From Petrosia ficiformis (lineage: Eukaryota > Porifera > Demospongiae > Haplosclerida > Petrosiidae): a stretch of 64,000 nucleotides of DNA. Below, in pieces: positions 62,846 through 64,000 of this stretch (its first letter is position 1; each line of letters starts with the position of its first letter). Position numbers and translations under genes: made by a program. Location of the stretch: contig OX345636.1 in the NCBI GenBank assembly GCA_947044365.1, forward strand, positions 2,190,001 to 2,254,000. Reading direction: 5' to 3'. The notes beneath the pieces were generated by a model, which searched no databases, had not been told where the DNA came from, and worked only from the letters and a program-made list of their open reading frames with translations.

Positions 62846-63350
62846 TTACATGTAATCCATCAAGAGGCTATTGTTATTATGGAACAGACAAATGAAAGTG
62901 AATGTGAAAATCCAATGAAATAAAGGATTCAACTGGGGCTGGTTCAAGCTCCAGTTGCATCTGTGATTATATTTTCTTCTGTTTCTTAATCTCTTAAGAA
63001 TTAATGTTTGATATGTAAAATATTGATATACAAATGTATTAAGTGTAGTAAGTGTATACATACATGTACAAGGTTTACATATTAATATCAAGCAACTCAA
63101 ATACTGGGAAACACCAAACTGGAGTAGATTAGTACAAAACTTTTCCAAGGGATCAGTACCAATTGGAATAGCATCTTTTTGAAACTTATACACTTACAAG
63201 TAAATAATTTTGTCAATAGTTTGCATACCAGCAGATTCATCCAAGTATCTACTAACCATAGACGAACCTCACTTGGGATCGGTTGCTTCAACTTTTCCAA
63301 GCTTCTTTTTCAAGCAATCTAAACGCAGCAAATATTCCCTCTTTGTCTCT
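62846..63350 (-). other. Unrecognised minus-strand coding-like stretch
   Basis: Short frames (YKFQKDAIPIGTDPLEKFCT near 63150, and KLKQPIPSEVRLWLVDTWMN near 63280 with shifts) look protein-like but are broken and unassigned. They could belong to a decayed element on the opposite strand of the following pseudogene. Confidence 0.25.
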
Positions 63351-63504
63351 CTTGTTTCTAAATTTCCTGATGGTCAGAAGAGCAGTCAAATGGAGGGATA
63401 TTCCTAGTATAGCAAGGCTCAATGAGGCATTCATATGTGCCTTGTTCCCTTGTGGTGTACTAATGTCAGATTGACTTACATAAAAGCATATACTAAAAGT
63501 TTAT

Positions 63505-63923
63505 ATACTCAAAGTACATCTGCTATGATGATGTTTCCCACATGCGGGAGTTTGCACAGAATTCAAATATAGAAGGCAGTAAAGTATTACAATACAACAG
63601 TTGGCTGATTTTGAGATTGTGGTGGATAAGATGCACTTCAAAGGACACACAGATGTATGGTGCAAACAATTCTAAGAGCCAAAGAAGCATGATCACCTTG
63701 ATAAAGTAAGCATAAGGGTATTATATTAGAAATTGATGTGTCTAGTGCAGAATTTACCATATATCTATAGGTAGATACAGAAGTCTGTAAGCAGACATTT
63801 TCATGGCTCTCTCGGTACGCAAGGATAACGAAACATATGAACAAAGAACATTTCCTATTTTACATAATTTACTTATCTGATCTACAAAACAGAAGGATTC
63901 TCAAACAATTAGGAACTTCTTGA
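63505..63923 (+). pseudogene. KDZ-type transposase C-terminal relic
   Basis: Plus-strand reading gives YDDVSHMREFAQNSN, a frameshift near 63590, then ADFEIVVDKMHFKGHTDVWC with an in-frame stop at 63672, then the end of an exon at gtaagc (63706). A second exon (63771-63923) joins in phase and reads VDTEVCKQTFSWLSRYARIT and KHMNKEHFLFYIIYLSDLQN, with a stop. The YD-x2-H, D-x-x-H-x-x-H-x-D-x-W-C and NTE-x-x-x-Q-x-F-S-W-L blocks are characteristic of KDZ (Kyakuja-Dileera-Zisupton) transposase-like proteins. The expected Glu of EQ-x-F is Lys here. Frameshift plus stop indicate a dead copy. The rest would lie upstream and is not recognisable. Confidence 0.6.
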
Positions 63924-64000
63924 ACTTTCCTCATTACTGATTACATTTTGTTATGAACTCTTTTAGCTTTTAATGAAGTAAAACTGGATGACTTTGACAT

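Overview
This is an AT-rich eukaryotic window, most likely from a sponge (demosponge) nuclear genome. The evidence is indirect: dispersed short introns with GT/AG borders, TATAAATA boxes, very abundant acatgtac-type repeats and (AT)n tracts, and dense animal transposon families. There is no bacterial-style operon, no CRISPR array and no rRNA. Long reading frames are rare because host genes are broken into short exons. Several genes below were assembled by reading exons across splice sites.

Layout. 0-24 kb is almost entirely repeat-derived: a hairpin MITE family (copies at 0.4, 1.7, 22.5 and 26 kb), a hAT transposase relic (4.3 kb), a TTAA-flanked piggyBac-like element (6.1-7.5 kb) with its empty paralogous site at 10.05 kb, a family of long palindromes (8.1, 17.4, 18.0, 18.4 and 27.9 kb), and a nearly perfect 749-bp element with ~130-bp TIRs that carries two inward-facing coding fragments (14.1-14.9 kb).

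24.6-52 kb is a mosaic of local duplications. Its main feature is a large imperfect inverted duplication (about 24.6-33.6 kb against 38.3-44.5 kb). An intact non-LTR retrotransposon (1119-aa ORF: zinc fingers, RT, restriction-like endonuclease) sits in the left arm only. The right arm preserves the empty target, which fixes the insertion to the base with a 5-bp target duplication. The same region holds two inverted copies of a secreted cysteine-rich membrane-protein gene, one intact (45.3-46.0 kb) and one broken (37.0-37.6 kb), and two copies of a multi-exon gene fragment.

52-64 kb holds candidate host genes invaded by transposons. A minus-strand BEN-domain gene ends at 53.27 kb. Its candidate upstream exons reach 58.75 kb, and a satellite array, an old piggyBac relic and a nearly intact piggyBac transposon lie within its span. 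A plus-strand gene of short exons (60.2-61.2 kb) contains a tandem exon duplication and starts at the junction with a 5'-truncated LINE. The window closes with a broken KDZ-type transposase gene.
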